NCBI RefSeq assembly: GCF_001976065.1
Contig: NZ_MNAH01000003.1
Location: forward strand, 248,001-312,000
DNA length: 64,000 nucleotides
Direction of reading: 5' to 3'
Source of the DNA: Pseudomonas putida
GTDB lineage: Bacteria; Pseudomonadota; Gammaproteobacteria; Pseudomonadales; Pseudomonadaceae
Shown here: piece after piece, positions 47,433 through 55,845 of the stretch
How the letters are laid out: each line of letters starts with the position of its first letter
Numbering within the stretch: position 1 is the stretch's first letter
Position numbers and translations under genes: made by a program
Notes under the pieces: model-generated
Seen by the model: only the letters and a program-made list of their open reading frames with translations
Database searches by the model: none
What the model was told of the DNA's origin: nothing

Positions 47433-48347
47433 ATGCCTGCCAACCACTTCAACACCCACTGCCCCGACTGGGCCGAAGCCTTGCTCAACGGTTTCAGTCA
47501 GATATTCCTGCAGCGCAATCCGCTGTGCGGCTTGCTGATTCTTTCGGCCATCCTGTTCACCGCTCCTGCCCTGCTCGGTGGCGCATTGCTTGGCGGTGTC
47601 GCCGGATTGCTCACCGCGCAACGTCGCAACTATGCCAAGGCTGATCGTCAGGCCGGGCTGTTCAGCTACAACGGCGTATTGCTCGGCCTGCTGCTGAGCT
47701 TGTACTTCCCCTGGTCGGCGATGATGCCACCGCTAATCCTGGCCGCCGGCGGCCTGAGTGCGATGATCACTCAACAATGGCTCAAACGCGTCCGGTTCAG
47801 CCAATACCTGCCCGCCTACACCGCGCCCTTCGTCGTACTGAGCTGGTTACTGCTGTGCTTCGCCACACCCTCGACCGAGGCGCACCTGATCGAGGTCAGC
47901 ACACTGAACATGCTCGCCGCCCCCTTCAAGGGCCTCGGCCAGGTGATGTTCCTCGGTCATCCGCTGGCCGGTGCCATGATTGCCGCCGGGTTGCTGATCG
48001 CCGATCGTCGCGCCTTCTGCTGGGCGTTGTTGGCGTCGATTGCGGGCATGGGTTGGAGCCTGCTGAATCACGACTTCTACACTGCACTGCTGGGCCTGGC
48101 TGGCTACAACGCCGTGCTCGCCGCCCTCGCCTTCAGCGCGCAGCGCCAGCAGCCCTGGCTGCCACTGGTGGCGATTGCCTCAGCGCTGCTACTGACGCCG
48201 ATGTTTGCCGCTATCGGCCTGCCCACGCTGACCGCACCGTTTATCCTCGCCTGCTGGCTGATCCGCACGGTGGCTCAACTGATCGGCAAAGCGACGGGCG
48301 CCAGTGCGCCTTGCGCTCCTGGGGAGAATCAACCTAGGCTGCGCTGA
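47433..48347 (+). CDS. Urea transporter (UT family)
   Basis: 304 residues from MPANHFNTHCPDWAEALLNG. Ten or so hydrophobic segments in two repeats. Each half carries the UT signature: RNPLCGLLIL with LFSYNGVLLGL, then GHPLAGAMIAAG with LLGLAGYNAVLAAL (Pro-Gly and Asn-containing filter helices). UT channels pass urea by facilitated diffusion. No urease genes are in the window; the position after the glyoxylate operon hints at purine/allantoin catabolism. No clear ribosome binding site. Confidence 0.85.
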   Translation: MPANHFNTHCPDWAEALLNGFSQIFLQRNPLCGLLILSAILFTAPALLGGALLGGVAGLLTAQRRNYAKADRQAGLFSYNGVLLGLLLSLYFPWSAMMPPLILAAGGLSAMITQQWLKRVRFSQYLPAYTAPFVVLSWLLLCFATPSTEAHLIEVSTLNMLAAPFKGLGQVMFLGHPLAGAMIAAGLLIADRRAFCWALLASIAGMGWSLLNHDFYTALLGLAGYNAVLAALAFSAQRQQPWLPLVAIASALLLTPMFAAIGLPTLTAPFILACWLIRTVAQLIGKATGASAPCAPGENQPRLR

Positions 48348-48368
48348 TCATCGAGTCAGGCGTTATCC

Positions 48369-49193
48369 ATGGACAGCAACAAAAACTGGCGTGAAGACCT
48401 TTACGTCATGATTTTCCAGAGCGACACCACGGCGGGTCGGCGCTTCGACGGCATACTGCTGTTGATCATCCTCGCCAGCCTGGTGATCGTGATGCTCGAC
48501 AGCATCGACACCGTTCACCGCAACTACGCCGACGTGTTGGCGTATATCGAATGGGGCTTCACGGTCATCTTCGCCATCGAGTATGGCCTGCGCCTGTACT
48601 GTTCGCCCAAGCCCCTGCGCTATGCCTTCAGCTTTTATGGACTGGTGGATCTGCTCGCGATCGTGCCCGGCATCCTTGCGCTCTATTACGCCGATGCGCA
48701 GTACCTGCTGATTATCCGGATCATCCGGATGCTGCGGATTTTCCGCGTGCTCAAGCTGAGCCCTTACCTCAAACAAGCCAACTACCTGATGTCCGCGCTG
48801 CGCGGCAGCAAGCAGAAAATCGTGGTGTTCCTGGTGAGCGTCTGCACGCTGGTGACGGTGTTCGGCACGCTGATGTACGTGATCGAAGGCCCGGAGCACG
48901 GTTTCACCAGCATTCCCAAGGGCATCTACTGGGCTATCGTGACGCTGACCACCGTGGGCTTCGGCGACATCGTACCGAAGACGCCATTGGGCCAGGTGAT
49001 TTCCTCGCTGGTGATGATCACCGGTTACTCGATCATCGCCGTACCGACCGGTATTTTTACCGCCGAACTGGCCAACGCCATGCGTGGCGAACAGCTGCAA
49101 CATGACTGCCCGGTGTGCAAGAAAAACAGCCATGAACACGGCGCCGCGTTCTGCTCTCGCTGCGGCAACGCATTATTCAAGAAACGGGAATAA
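48369..49193 (+). CDS. Voltage-gated-type potassium channel with C-terminal zinc ribbon
   Basis: 274 residues. Six helices: S1 about 28-45, S2 58-76, S3 90-106, S4 112-130 with Arg at every third place (IIRIIRMLRIFRVLK), S5 150-172, S6 205-232. Selectivity filter TVGFGD at 195-200. After S6 comes a short cytosolic tail with two CxxC pairs (CPVC at 247-250, CSRC at 262-265), a likely zinc ribbon. Predicted K+ channel in the inner membrane; 21 bases after the urea transporter. Confidence 0.9.
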   Translation: MDSNKNWREDLYVMIFQSDTTAGRRFDGILLLIILASLVIVMLDSIDTVHRNYADVLAYIEWGFTVIFAIEYGLRLYCSPKPLRYAFSFYGLVDLLAIVPGILALYYADAQYLLIIRIIRMLRIFRVLKLSPYLKQANYLMSALRGSKQKIVVFLVSVCTLVTVFGTLMYVIEGPEHGFTSIPKGIYWAIVTLTTVGFGDIVPKTPLGQVISSLVMITGYSIIAVPTGIFTAELANAMRGEQLQHDCPVCKKNSHEHGAAFCSRCGNALFKKRE

Positions 49194-49296
49194 GCAAAGA
49201 GCTTTTTAATCTTTAAACGACTATGCGAGCCCGGCTATAGTCGCTGGCAAATTGCCTCGTATTCTAAAAAACATCGTCTCGAACAAGGAATTCGCA

Positions 49297-50292
49297 GTGA
49301 AAAAACTCTTTGGCGCCTCACTCCTGGCCGCGGGCCTGGCTCTGTCCAGCATGGCCCAGGCCGCACCGACCCTGCTCAACGTTTCCTACGACGTGATGCG
49401 CGATTTCTACAAGGACTACAACACTGCGTTCCAGAAACACTGGCAAGCCGAACACAACGAAAACATCACCCTGCAGATGTCCTTTGGTGGCTCGAGCAAA
49501 CAGGCACGTTCGGTCATCGATGGCCTGCCCGCTGACGTGATCACCATGAACATGGCCACCGACATCAACGCCCTGGCCGACAACGGCAAACTGATCCCGG
49601 ACAACTGGGTCACCCGCCTGCCGAACAACAGCGCGCCGTTCACCTCGGCCACCGTGTTCATCGTCCGCAAAGGCAACCCGAAAGCCCTCAAAGACTGGCC
49701 CGACCTGCTCAAGGACGGCGTGCAAGTCATCGTGCCCAACCCGAAAACCTCGGGCAACGGCCGCTACACCTACCTGTCGGCCTGGGGCTACGTGCTGAAA
49801 AACGGCGGCGACGAGAACAAGGCCAAAGACTTCGTCGGCAAGCTGTTCAAGCAGGCGCCTGTGCTGGATACCGGTGGCCGCGCCGCGACGACGACCTTCA
49901 TGACCAACCAGATCGGCGACGTGCTGGTGACCTTCGAAAACGAAGCGGAAATGATCGCCCGCGAGTTTGGCCGCGATCAGTTCGAAGTGATCTACCCAAG
50001 CGTCTCCGCCGAAGCCGAGCCACCGGTGTCGGTGGTCGACAAGACCGTCGACAAGAAAGGCACCCGCGCCGCCGCGGAGGAATACCTGAAGTACCTGTGG
50101 TCGCCAGAAGGCCAGGAAATCGCTGCCGCCAACTACCTGCGTCCGCGTGACCCGGTCGTGCTGGCCAAGTACACCGACCGCTTCCCGAAAGTGGACTTCC
50201 TGTCGGTCGAGAAGACCTTCGGTGACTGGCGCACCGTGCAGAAGACCCACTTCAATGATGGCGGGGTCTTCGACCAGATTTATGCGCAGTAA
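49297..50292 (+). CDS. sbp: Sulfate ABC transporter substrate-binding protein
   Basis: 331 residues with a GTG start ((M)KKLFGASLLAAGLALSSMAQA); AAGGA lies upstream. The upstream extension of the frame lacks support. Mature part matches Sbp: NVSYDVMRDFYKDYN, MSFGGSSKQARSV, DVITMNMATDINAL, NPKTSGNGRYTYLSAW. Binds sulfate or thiosulfate in the periplasm. No cysTWA genes follow, so it must serve a transporter elsewhere. Confidence 0.92.
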   Translation: MKKLFGASLLAAGLALSSMAQAAPTLLNVSYDVMRDFYKDYNTAFQKHWQAEHNENITLQMSFGGSSKQARSVIDGLPADVITMNMATDINALADNGKLIPDNWVTRLPNNSAPFTSATVFIVRKGNPKALKDWPDLLKDGVQVIVPNPKTSGNGRYTYLSAWGYVLKNGGDENKAKDFVGKLFKQAPVLDTGGRAATTTFMTNQIGDVLVTFENEAEMIAREFGRDQFEVIYPSVSAEAEPPVSVVDKTVDKKGTRAAAEEYLKYLWSPEGQEIAAANYLRPRDPVVLAKYTDRFPKVDFLSVEKTFGDWRTVQKTHFNDGGVFDQIYAQ

Positions 50293-50312
50293 CCGTTAAG
50301 CAGACACGATTG

Positions 50313-50351
50313 CCTGTAGGAGTTGCCGCAGCCTGCGCCAGCTCCTGCAGG
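50313..50351 (+). terminator. Hairpin after sbp
   Basis: CCTGTAGGAG... / CTCCTGCAGG imperfect stem with inner GCAG/CTGC pairs, 21 bases after the sbp stop. Related to the TAGGAGCTGGC palindromes; no T run, so termination is uncertain. Confidence 0.45.
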
Positions 50352-50360
50352 GGTGCGCCG

Positions 50361-50804
50361 CTAGCTCAGGTTGCCGCAGAAGATATCCTGATTACCATCG
50401 GCCGGGCTTTCACGCACGACCAGGGCATATCCGCCCGCTCGCAGCGTTTCCATGGCGATCGGAGCGCTCTTCCAGAAATACTGGTGCGACGCCTGGGAAT
50501 AGAACCGCGCATTCGGACCGTCGTTCATGTCATAGGCCGGTTTCGCACCCAGGCTCGCACAACTTCCCGGATAGATATAGGCCTGCAAGCGGCCCGGCAA
50601 AGCACTTCCCATGCTTTCGCCACTGACCGCGAACCAGAACACCGTTGTGTTACCGTCGGACATCATGATGGGCCGGGCGATGTTCCCGGCATTGATGGAA
50701 GTAGCGTTCAAGGGAACGTTGGTGACCTGACGGTCAGGTACTGTCGAGCACCCGAAGATCGACCCAACCGCTACCACCAACGCCAGCGAAGATACGATTT
50801 TCAT
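50361..50804 (-). CDS. Lipoprotein of unknown function
   Basis: 147 residues from MKIVSSLALVVAVGSIFGC: signal peptide with lipobox IFGC (Cys 19). The mature domain of about 125 residues has three further Cys or more (GSCASLG, IFCGNLS), a Trp/Phe-rich WFAVSGES segment and ends with Cys near the C-terminus, suggesting a small disulfide-bonded beta domain. No family recognised. Convergent with sbp, divergent from the MFS gene. Confidence 0.7.
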   Translation of the reverse strand: MKIVSSLALVVAVGSIFGCSTVPDRQVTNVPLNATSINAGNIARPIMMSDGNTTVFWFAVSGESMGSALPGRLQAYIYPGSCASLGAKPAYDMNDGPNARFYSQASHQYFWKSAPIAMETLRAGGYALVVRESPADGNQDIFCGNLS

Positions 50805-51042
50805 CGTGATACTCCCGCTATGTAAGGACACGTTGAAGTGATCCCCCTGTAAATTCTAGCTGTCACGGCAAAGCGGGCGGTTCTTCGGATGGCCGGTCTG
50901 CGCTTGCACCACATCGGCGAGCGGCACGCGCGGTCGTCAATCATTACGCCATGGCATGACTACTATCACTCCAAACTCTCTTCCGCCGTTGCGGTCAAGC
51001 CTTTAGCCTGCGCGCTTTCCCTCCAGTTCAACGAGACACCTT

Positions 51043-52248
51043 ATGAACCCAGCGACCCAAGTGCCCCACGGCACCGCGACAATGACCCGAGGCATGGTGC
51101 TGCTGTTTGCCTTCTGCTGTGGTGCGATCGTCGCCAACATCTACTATGCGCAGCCGATCATCGGCCTGATCGCACCGGACATCGGCCTGACCAGCACCAT
51201 GGCCAGCCTGATCGTGTCGCTGACCCAGATCGGCTACGCCCTGGGCCTGTTCTTCCTCGTGCCCTTGGGTGACCTGTTGGAAAACCGCCGGCTGATGATC
51301 ATCACCACCTTGGTGGCGATTGCCAGTCTGCTGGGCGCCGCGTTCACCGATCAGCCGAACGTGTTCTTGCTGATTTCGCTGCTGGTGGGCTTCAGCTCGG
51401 TGTCGGTGCAGATCCTGATTCCGCTGGCCGCGCACCTGGCGCCGGAAGAATCCCGCGGTCGCGTGGTCGGCGGAATCATGGGCGGTTTGTTGCTGGGGAT
51501 CCTGCTGGCGCGACCGGTGTCCAGCGTGGTGGCCGATCATTTCGGTTGGCGGGCAATGTTCGTCATTGCTGCACTGTTGATGGCTGCAATCAGCATCGTG
51601 CTGGCGGTGACCATTCCCAAGCGCCAGCCTGACCACAGCGCATCCTACGGCCAATTGCTGGGTTCGCTCTGGACGCTCCTGCGCCAACAGCCGGTGCTGC
51701 GCCAGCGAGCGTTTTACCAAGGGTGCATGTTCGCCACGTTCAGCCTGTTCTGGACCGCCGTGCCGCTGGAACTGGCGCGCAATCATGGGTTGTCGCAAAG
51801 CCAGATCGCAATTTTCGCTCTGGTCGGCGCAATCGGCGCCATTGCCGCGCCTATCGCCGGACGCCTGGCCGACGCCGGTCACACCCGCATTGCTTCATTG
51901 CTGGCCCTGTTGTTCGCCAGCCTGAGCTTCCTGCCCGCGTTCATCCATCCGGCCTACAGCGTGATCGGCCTGGCAGTGACCGGCGTGGTCCTGGACTTCT
52001 GCGTGCAAATGAACATGGTCCTTGGCCAACGCGCGGTCTATGCCCTGGACGCCAAGAGCCGCAGCCGCCTGAATGCCTTGTACATGACCAGCATCTTCAT
52101 CGGCGGCGCATTTGGTTCGTCCGTGGCCAGCGCGGTGTATGAGCACGGCGGATGGTTGTGGATCGTGGTGGTCGGCAGTGCGTTTCCACTGTTGGCGTTG
52201 CTGCGCTTTCTCAGTGCTTCGCAGAAGGCTTCGCTGGCGACCGCGTAA
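51043..52248 (+). CDS. MFS transporter
   Basis: 401 residues with 12 predicted helices. Motif A-like GDLLENRRLMI between helices 2 and 3, and LAPEESRGRVVGGIMGGLLLGILLARPVSS in helices 4-5 (motif C-like antiporter region). It resembles drug:H+ antiporter-type MFS proteins; the substrate is unknown. Monocistronic. An internal ATG (MTRGMVLLF) is an alternative start. Confidence 0.85.
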   Translation: MNPATQVPHGTATMTRGMVLLFAFCCGAIVANIYYAQPIIGLIAPDIGLTSTMASLIVSLTQIGYALGLFFLVPLGDLLENRRLMIITTLVAIASLLGAAFTDQPNVFLLISLLVGFSSVSVQILIPLAAHLAPEESRGRVVGGIMGGLLLGILLARPVSSVVADHFGWRAMFVIAALLMAAISIVLAVTIPKRQPDHSASYGQLLGSLWTLLRQQPVLRQRAFYQGCMFATFSLFWTAVPLELARNHGLSQSQIAIFALVGAIGAIAAPIAGRLADAGHTRIASLLALLFASLSFLPAFIHPAYSVIGLAVTGVVLDFCVQMNMVLGQRAVYALDAKSRSRLNALYMTSIFIGGAFGSSVASAVYEHGGWLWIVVVGSAFPLLALLRFLSASQKASLATA

Positions 52249-52405
52249 TCCAGGCGCCTGGCGGGCAAGTCGAAGCGCCCGCCAAGACAACGTCCCCGGC
52301 GGTTAGCGCACTTGGAATATCGGGGACCTGGACACTGATGGCGGTGTTATCAAAGCCCCATTCGAAAGGCATGCCGTTTGGTTATATTGCGGAGTGTGTG
52401 TCCAG

Positions 52406-52972
52406 TCAGGCGCATGCACCGGGCTCGTCGAGGCAGGCCAGTAATCGCTCGACGGTGTGCTCCAGCGGCCCGGAGTTGTCGAGCACATGCACGTTCGGAT
52501 CTTCGGCCAGCAGTTGCTCATTGAAACGGGCATTGCGCGCCAGGCGCTGGTCGATTTCAGCCACGGACTCACGCCCACGCGCCAGCAGGCGCTGGCGTAG
52601 CACAGCCGGGTTAACGGTCAGCAACACTGCCAACATGTCTGGATAACGTTCGCGAGTATTGTGCAGGTGCCCCCGCGAACCGTTGACCAGCACGTCCTGC
52701 CCGGCGGCCAGCCAGTCATCGATTTCCCGCGGGATGCCATAGGACAGGCCATTGGCGTGCCAGCTCAGGGCAAACGCGCCCTGGGCCTCCATTCCGGCGA
52801 ACTGCTGCGCACTGACGCCCAGCGCCGCCTCGCCCACCGCTTCCGCCGAACGCGTGATGACCCGCCGCACGATGCGGCAGCCGCGCTCGGCCAACCGCTC
52901 CCGCGCGGCATCGAGCAGGCTGTCCTTGCCTGAACCCGAAGGCCCGATGAGATAGATCAACCTGCCTGCCAT
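52406..52972 (-). CDS. phnN: Ribose 1,5-bisphosphate phosphokinase
   Basis: 188 residues from MAGRLIYLIGPSGSGKDSLL, GAGG 8 bases upstream. Guanylate kinase-like P-loop GPSGSGKD at 10-17; SWHANGLSYGIP and VNGSRGHL are family motifs. Phosphorylates ribose 1,5-bisphosphate to PRPP, the last step of C-P lyase phosphonate breakdown. No other intact phn gene is in the window; a phnM remnant lies 36 bases upstream on the same strand. Confidence 0.93.
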   Translation of the reverse strand: MAGRLIYLIGPSGSGKDSLLDAARERLAERGCRIVRRVITRSAEAVGEAALGVSAQQFAGMEAQGAFALSWHANGLSYGIPREIDDWLAAGQDVLVNGSRGHLHNTRERYPDMLAVLLTVNPAVLRQRLLARGRESVAEIDQRLARNARFNEQLLAEDPNVHVLDNSGPLEHTVERLLACLDEPGACA

Positions 52973-53008
52973 CAAAACACCCTCTTCGCTTGTCGCCCTG
53001 CTTGCTGG

Positions 53009-53143
53009 CTACCGGTAAATTTTCTTGCCGCGATCAGAGAGCCCGGTGGCCATGAAATGTTCACGGTACTTGGATTCCTGCGCGATCTGGCGCTGACCCG
53101 GCGAGTGGTCCATCACCAGCGGGATCGGCAAAATTTTATAAGA
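53009..53143 (-). pseudogene. phnM: phnM remnant
   Basis: A short frame bounded by TGA (53146-53144) and TAG (53011-53009) reads PLVMDHSPGQRQIAQESKYR, then EHFMATGLSD, then RGKKIYR. LMDHSPGQRQ...KYRE is the central signature of PhnM (alkylphosphonate triphosphate diphosphatase) as in E. coli, while the last residues resemble the PhnM C-terminus, so an internal deletion is likely. Order phnM-phnN is that of the C-P lyase operon. Some 330 of about 380 residues are missing. Confidence 0.65.
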
Positions 53144-53190
53144 TCAGAATCTTTTGACGCTGCTTTCAAGAACAGATTCAGCCCCCACAA

Positions 53191-53217
53191 AAAAGGCGAC
53201 CCCAAAGGTCGCCTTTT
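53191..53217 (-). terminator. Terminator of the 53221-53628 gene
   Basis: AAAAGGCGACC / GGTCGCCTTTT with a 5-base loop; the A run before it gives a T run on the minus strand. It separates the ccm side from the phn remnant. Confidence 0.88.
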
Positions 53218-53220
53218 GCA

Positions 53221-53628
53221 CTACTGCCCGAACTGCCGTCCCAAACCGCCCGGCACCCCTTGGATATCCGTCTCTTCCCACGGCCCTTTCGGGCTGATCG
53301 AGCGGCTCCAGCCGTTATCCCAGCGGTAATAGGTGCGCTGGCGGTAGAAGGTGTTCGGTTGATCGTCGAGCACGTACACACCCAGTTTCGGGTCCCAGTG
53401 ACTGTTGCCCCCCGGTGGCGGCGCAAAGCTCGCCGAGGTGCGCGGCAATGGCTTGGCCGGCTTGGCCGGGGTAGTCGGTTTGCTCGGTACCGTCGAGGGC
53501 GCCGGTTTGGTACTCGGCTGCGACGGCGGGATCGGTGGCGGAGTCGTCTGCTCGGGTGGCCGCTGGACCGCACAAGCGCTCAGCCCCAAAACAACGCTGA
53601 GCAGGGTAATACGAGCAATGGCGGTCAT
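53221..53628 (-). CDS. Proline-rich lipoprotein of unknown function
   Basis: 135 residues. Lipobox LSAC (Cys 19), then about 50 residues of Pro/Ser/Thr/Lys linker, then a compact C-terminal part with aromatic residues (SHWDPKLGVYVL, NTFYRQRTYYRWDNGW). The linker could span from the outer membrane into the periplasm. 14 bases behind ccmI, so it may ride on the ccm transcript. No family recognised with certainty. Confidence 0.7.
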   Translation of the reverse strand: MTAIARITLLSVVLGLSACAVQRPPEQTTPPPIPPSQPSTKPAPSTVPSKPTTPAKPAKPLPRTSASFAPPPGGNSHWDPKLGVYVLDDQPNTFYRQRTYYRWDNGWSRSISPKGPWEETDIQGVPGGLGRQFGQ

Positions 53629-53642
53629 GGTGGCGTTTCCTG

Positions 53643-54845
53643 TTATTTATCCGGGCTGTCGATGGTCAGTTGTTGCGGCGCGGTGGTGCTGCTGGCCAGG
53701 GGCTGGCTACGACCGATCCACTCGCCTGCCGTCGGTTGGCCGGCACGGGAGATGCGCGCAACCAGTTGGACTTCAGGGAAGTTCGACAGTTTCAACTGCG
53801 GCATCATTGCATCGCCATCGCCCAGTTCCACCGTTGCCGGCAGATCCGCCACGGTCAGGCGCTTGGCCGCCAACGGCGCCGGTGGGCCCGAGGTGGCGCG
53901 GGCGAAGATGAATACGCTGTCGCCCGGCTGGACCTTGGCTTTCAGGTCGGCCGCCAGGTCCACCCGGACCTTGAGCAGCGCTGCCGGTTTGGCCGCTGGC
54001 GCCTCGGCCACTTTGCCCCCGCTGGCCACCAGTTTCTCGCTGGCCCGGGCAATGCCGCCCTGCAGCGCGACACGGGATTTATCCTCCGGCGCCAGTTGCT
54101 CCAGCAGACGATTCCAGTAATCGATCGCTTCCTGATAACGCTGGCCTTCGAACGCGGCGATGCCCAAAAGGCCAAGGCTGGTGACTTCCTTCGGATCGGC
54201 TTTGAGCGCTTCGTCGGTCAGGGCCTGGACCTTGTCCGACCATTTCTTGCCATCGGCGAAGTACTGGGCCTGCGCCCACTGCCCAAGCAATTCAGGCTGA
54301 CGCCCGGCGAGATTGACGGTGCGCTCGAAGGCCTTCGCCGCGTCGGCAGGACGATCCTGGGTCATGTAGGTGCGACCGAGGAAGTACAGCGCTTCGGCGG
54401 AATCCGGCTGCGCCGCGACTGCGCGCTCCAGACGCTGGGTCATCTCTTCCATCGACTGCGGCGCCTGGGAGAATTCCCGGGTCAGCTCGACCTTGTCGCT
54501 GGCACCAAAATGCAGGTACAGGCCCAGGCCCAGCACCGGGACCAGGATCGCAGCCAGCAAGGGGGCCGGCTTGCCCAGGCGCGACACCCGTGGCGCGGCA
54601 ACGCCCTCGGTGTCGGCGAGCAATTCACGGGCGGCTTCGGCGCGCCCGGCGTCCATCTGCGCGGTATCGAGCACGCCCTCCGCCTGCTGAACCTGCAGCT
54701 CGGCCACGCGCTCCTGATACAGCGCCACGTTCAGGGCAGTACGATCCTCTTCGAGCTGGGCGCGACGACTACGCAGAACGGGGATCAATAGAAAACTTAG
54801 GGCCACCAGGAGCAGCAGACCTGCAGCGAGCCAGAAATCAATCAT
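53643..54845 (-). CDS. ccmI: Cytochrome c biogenesis protein CcmI
   Basis: 400 residues. Two N-terminal helices (about 3-22 and 90-112) flank a Glu/Arg-rich cytosolic coil; the rest is a periplasmic TPR domain ([26 protein letters not shown] and following) with a C-terminal extension. CcmI holds apocytochrome c for heme ligation. Overlaps ccmH by 4 bases; last core gene of ccmABCDEFGHI. Confidence 0.92.
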   Translation of the reverse strand: MIDFWLAAGLLLLVALSFLLIPVLRSRRAQLEEDRTALNVALYQERVAELQVQQAEGVLDTAQMDAGRAEAARELLADTEGVAAPRVSRLGKPAPLLAAILVPVLGLGLYLHFGASDKVELTREFSQAPQSMEEMTQRLERAVAAQPDSAEALYFLGRTYMTQDRPADAAKAFERTVNLAGRQPELLGQWAQAQYFADGKKWSDKVQALTDEALKADPKEVTSLGLLGIAAFEGQRYQEAIDYWNRLLEQLAPEDKSRVALQGGIARASEKLVASGGKVAEAPAAKPAALLKVRVDLAADLKAKVQPGDSVFIFARATSGPPAPLAAKRLTVADLPATVELGDGDAMMPQLKLSNFPEVQLVARISRAGQPTAGEWIGRSQPLASSTTAPQQLTIDSPDK

Positions 54846-55312
54846 TCTTGGTTTTTATCCAACAGTTGGTCGAGGCGCTCGCGCTCCTCGGCAGAAAGCG
54901 ATCCCGGCGCCTCGGCGCGTTGTGCGCGACGACGACGGACGATCACCGCGATGATCACCAAACCACCGAGCAGCAAGCCGGCGGGACCGAACCAGAGCAG
55001 TGCGGTCTTGGCGTTCAGGGCGGGTTTGTAGCGGACGAAATCACCATAGCGATCGACCATGAAGTCGATGATCTGCTGGTTGTCCTTGCCCTCGCCGAGC
55101 ATGCGGAAAATCTCTTTGCGCAGGTCGGCAGCGATCGGCGCATTGGAGTCGGCGATGTCCTGGTTCTGGCACTTGGGGCAACGCAGTTCCTTGGTCAATT
55201 CACGAAAACGCTCGCGATCACCTTCCTTGGCGAACTCATAGGTGTCGATGGCGGCGTGGGCCACGCCGGCCATGCTCAAGCCCAGAACGACAGCGGCTAG
55301 CCAGCGCTTCAT
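54842..55312 (-). CDS. ccmH: Cytochrome c-type biogenesis protein CcmH
   Basis: 156 residues. Signal peptide to AHA|A, periplasmic thioredoxin-like helical domain with [11 protein letters not shown] (Cys 45, Cys 48), then a membrane helix about 105-125 and a charged cytosolic tail. Reduces the CXXCH of apocytochrome. Overlaps ccmG by 4 bases. Confidence 0.95.
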   Translation of the reverse strand: MKRWLAAVVLGLSMAGVAHAAIDTYEFAKEGDRERFRELTKELRCPKCQNQDIADSNAPIAADLRKEIFRMLGEGKDNQQIIDFMVDRYGDFVRYKPALNAKTALLWFGPAGLLLGGLVIIAVIVRRRRAQRAEAPGSLSAEERERLDQLLDKNQE

Positions 55313-55845
55313 GGCTTGGCCTCATCAACCAGCGCCTGGTACTTGGCCGCCAGTTTCTCCCGCCAGACCTGCTCGTCGATCACGCCGACGAACTTGTCGC
55401 GGATGATGCCCTTGGCGTCGATGAAGAAAGTTTCCGGGGCGCCGTATACACCGAGGTTCAGGCCCAGGGTGCCGGCATCGTCACGGATGTCCAGTTGATA
55501 CGGGTTGTGGAATTCATCCAGCCACTTCAAGGCGTCGGCGTTGACGTCCTTGTAGTTGATGCCGTAGATCACCACGCCCTTCTCGGCCAGCTTGTTCAAC
55601 ACCGGGTGCTCGACCCGGCAGGAGATGCACCAGGTGCCCCAGACGTTGACCAGTGCCGGCTTGCCGAGGATGTCGGCACGGGTCAGGGTCTTGTCGCCCT
55701 GCACCGCCGGCAGGGAAAACTCCGGGAACGGCTTGTTGATCATGGCCGAAGGCAGCTCGGCTGGATCCAGGTACAACCCACGGTAAAGGAATACAGCGAC
55801 CACCAGAAAAATCGCCAGTGGCAACACCATCAACCAACGCTTCAT
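55309..55845 (-). CDS. ccmG: Thiol:disulfide interchange protein CcmG (DsbE)
   Basis: 178 residues. Membrane anchor 4-22, then a thioredoxin fold with WCISC (Cys 73, Cys 76) and the CcmG-specific GVYGAPETFFID cis-Pro loop. Keeps apocytochrome thiols reduced in the periplasm. Overlaps both ccmF and ccmH by 4 bases. Confidence 0.95.
   Translation of the reverse strand: MKRWLMVLPLAIFLVVAVFLYRGLYLDPAELPSAMINKPFPEFSLPAVQGDKTLTRADILGKPALVNVWGTWCISCRVEHPVLNKLAEKGVVIYGINYKDVNADALKWLDEFHNPYQLDIRDDAGTLGLNLGVYGAPETFFIDAKGIIRDKFVGVIDEQVWREKLAAKYQALVDEAKP

Noticed and set aside
52249..52405. Short minus-strand frame starting MPFEWGFDNTAISVQ in the phnN-MFS gap, tested as a phnP or other phn remnant
   Set aside because: No PhnP metal motif, no ribosome binding site, and it runs into the MFS gene; not supported.
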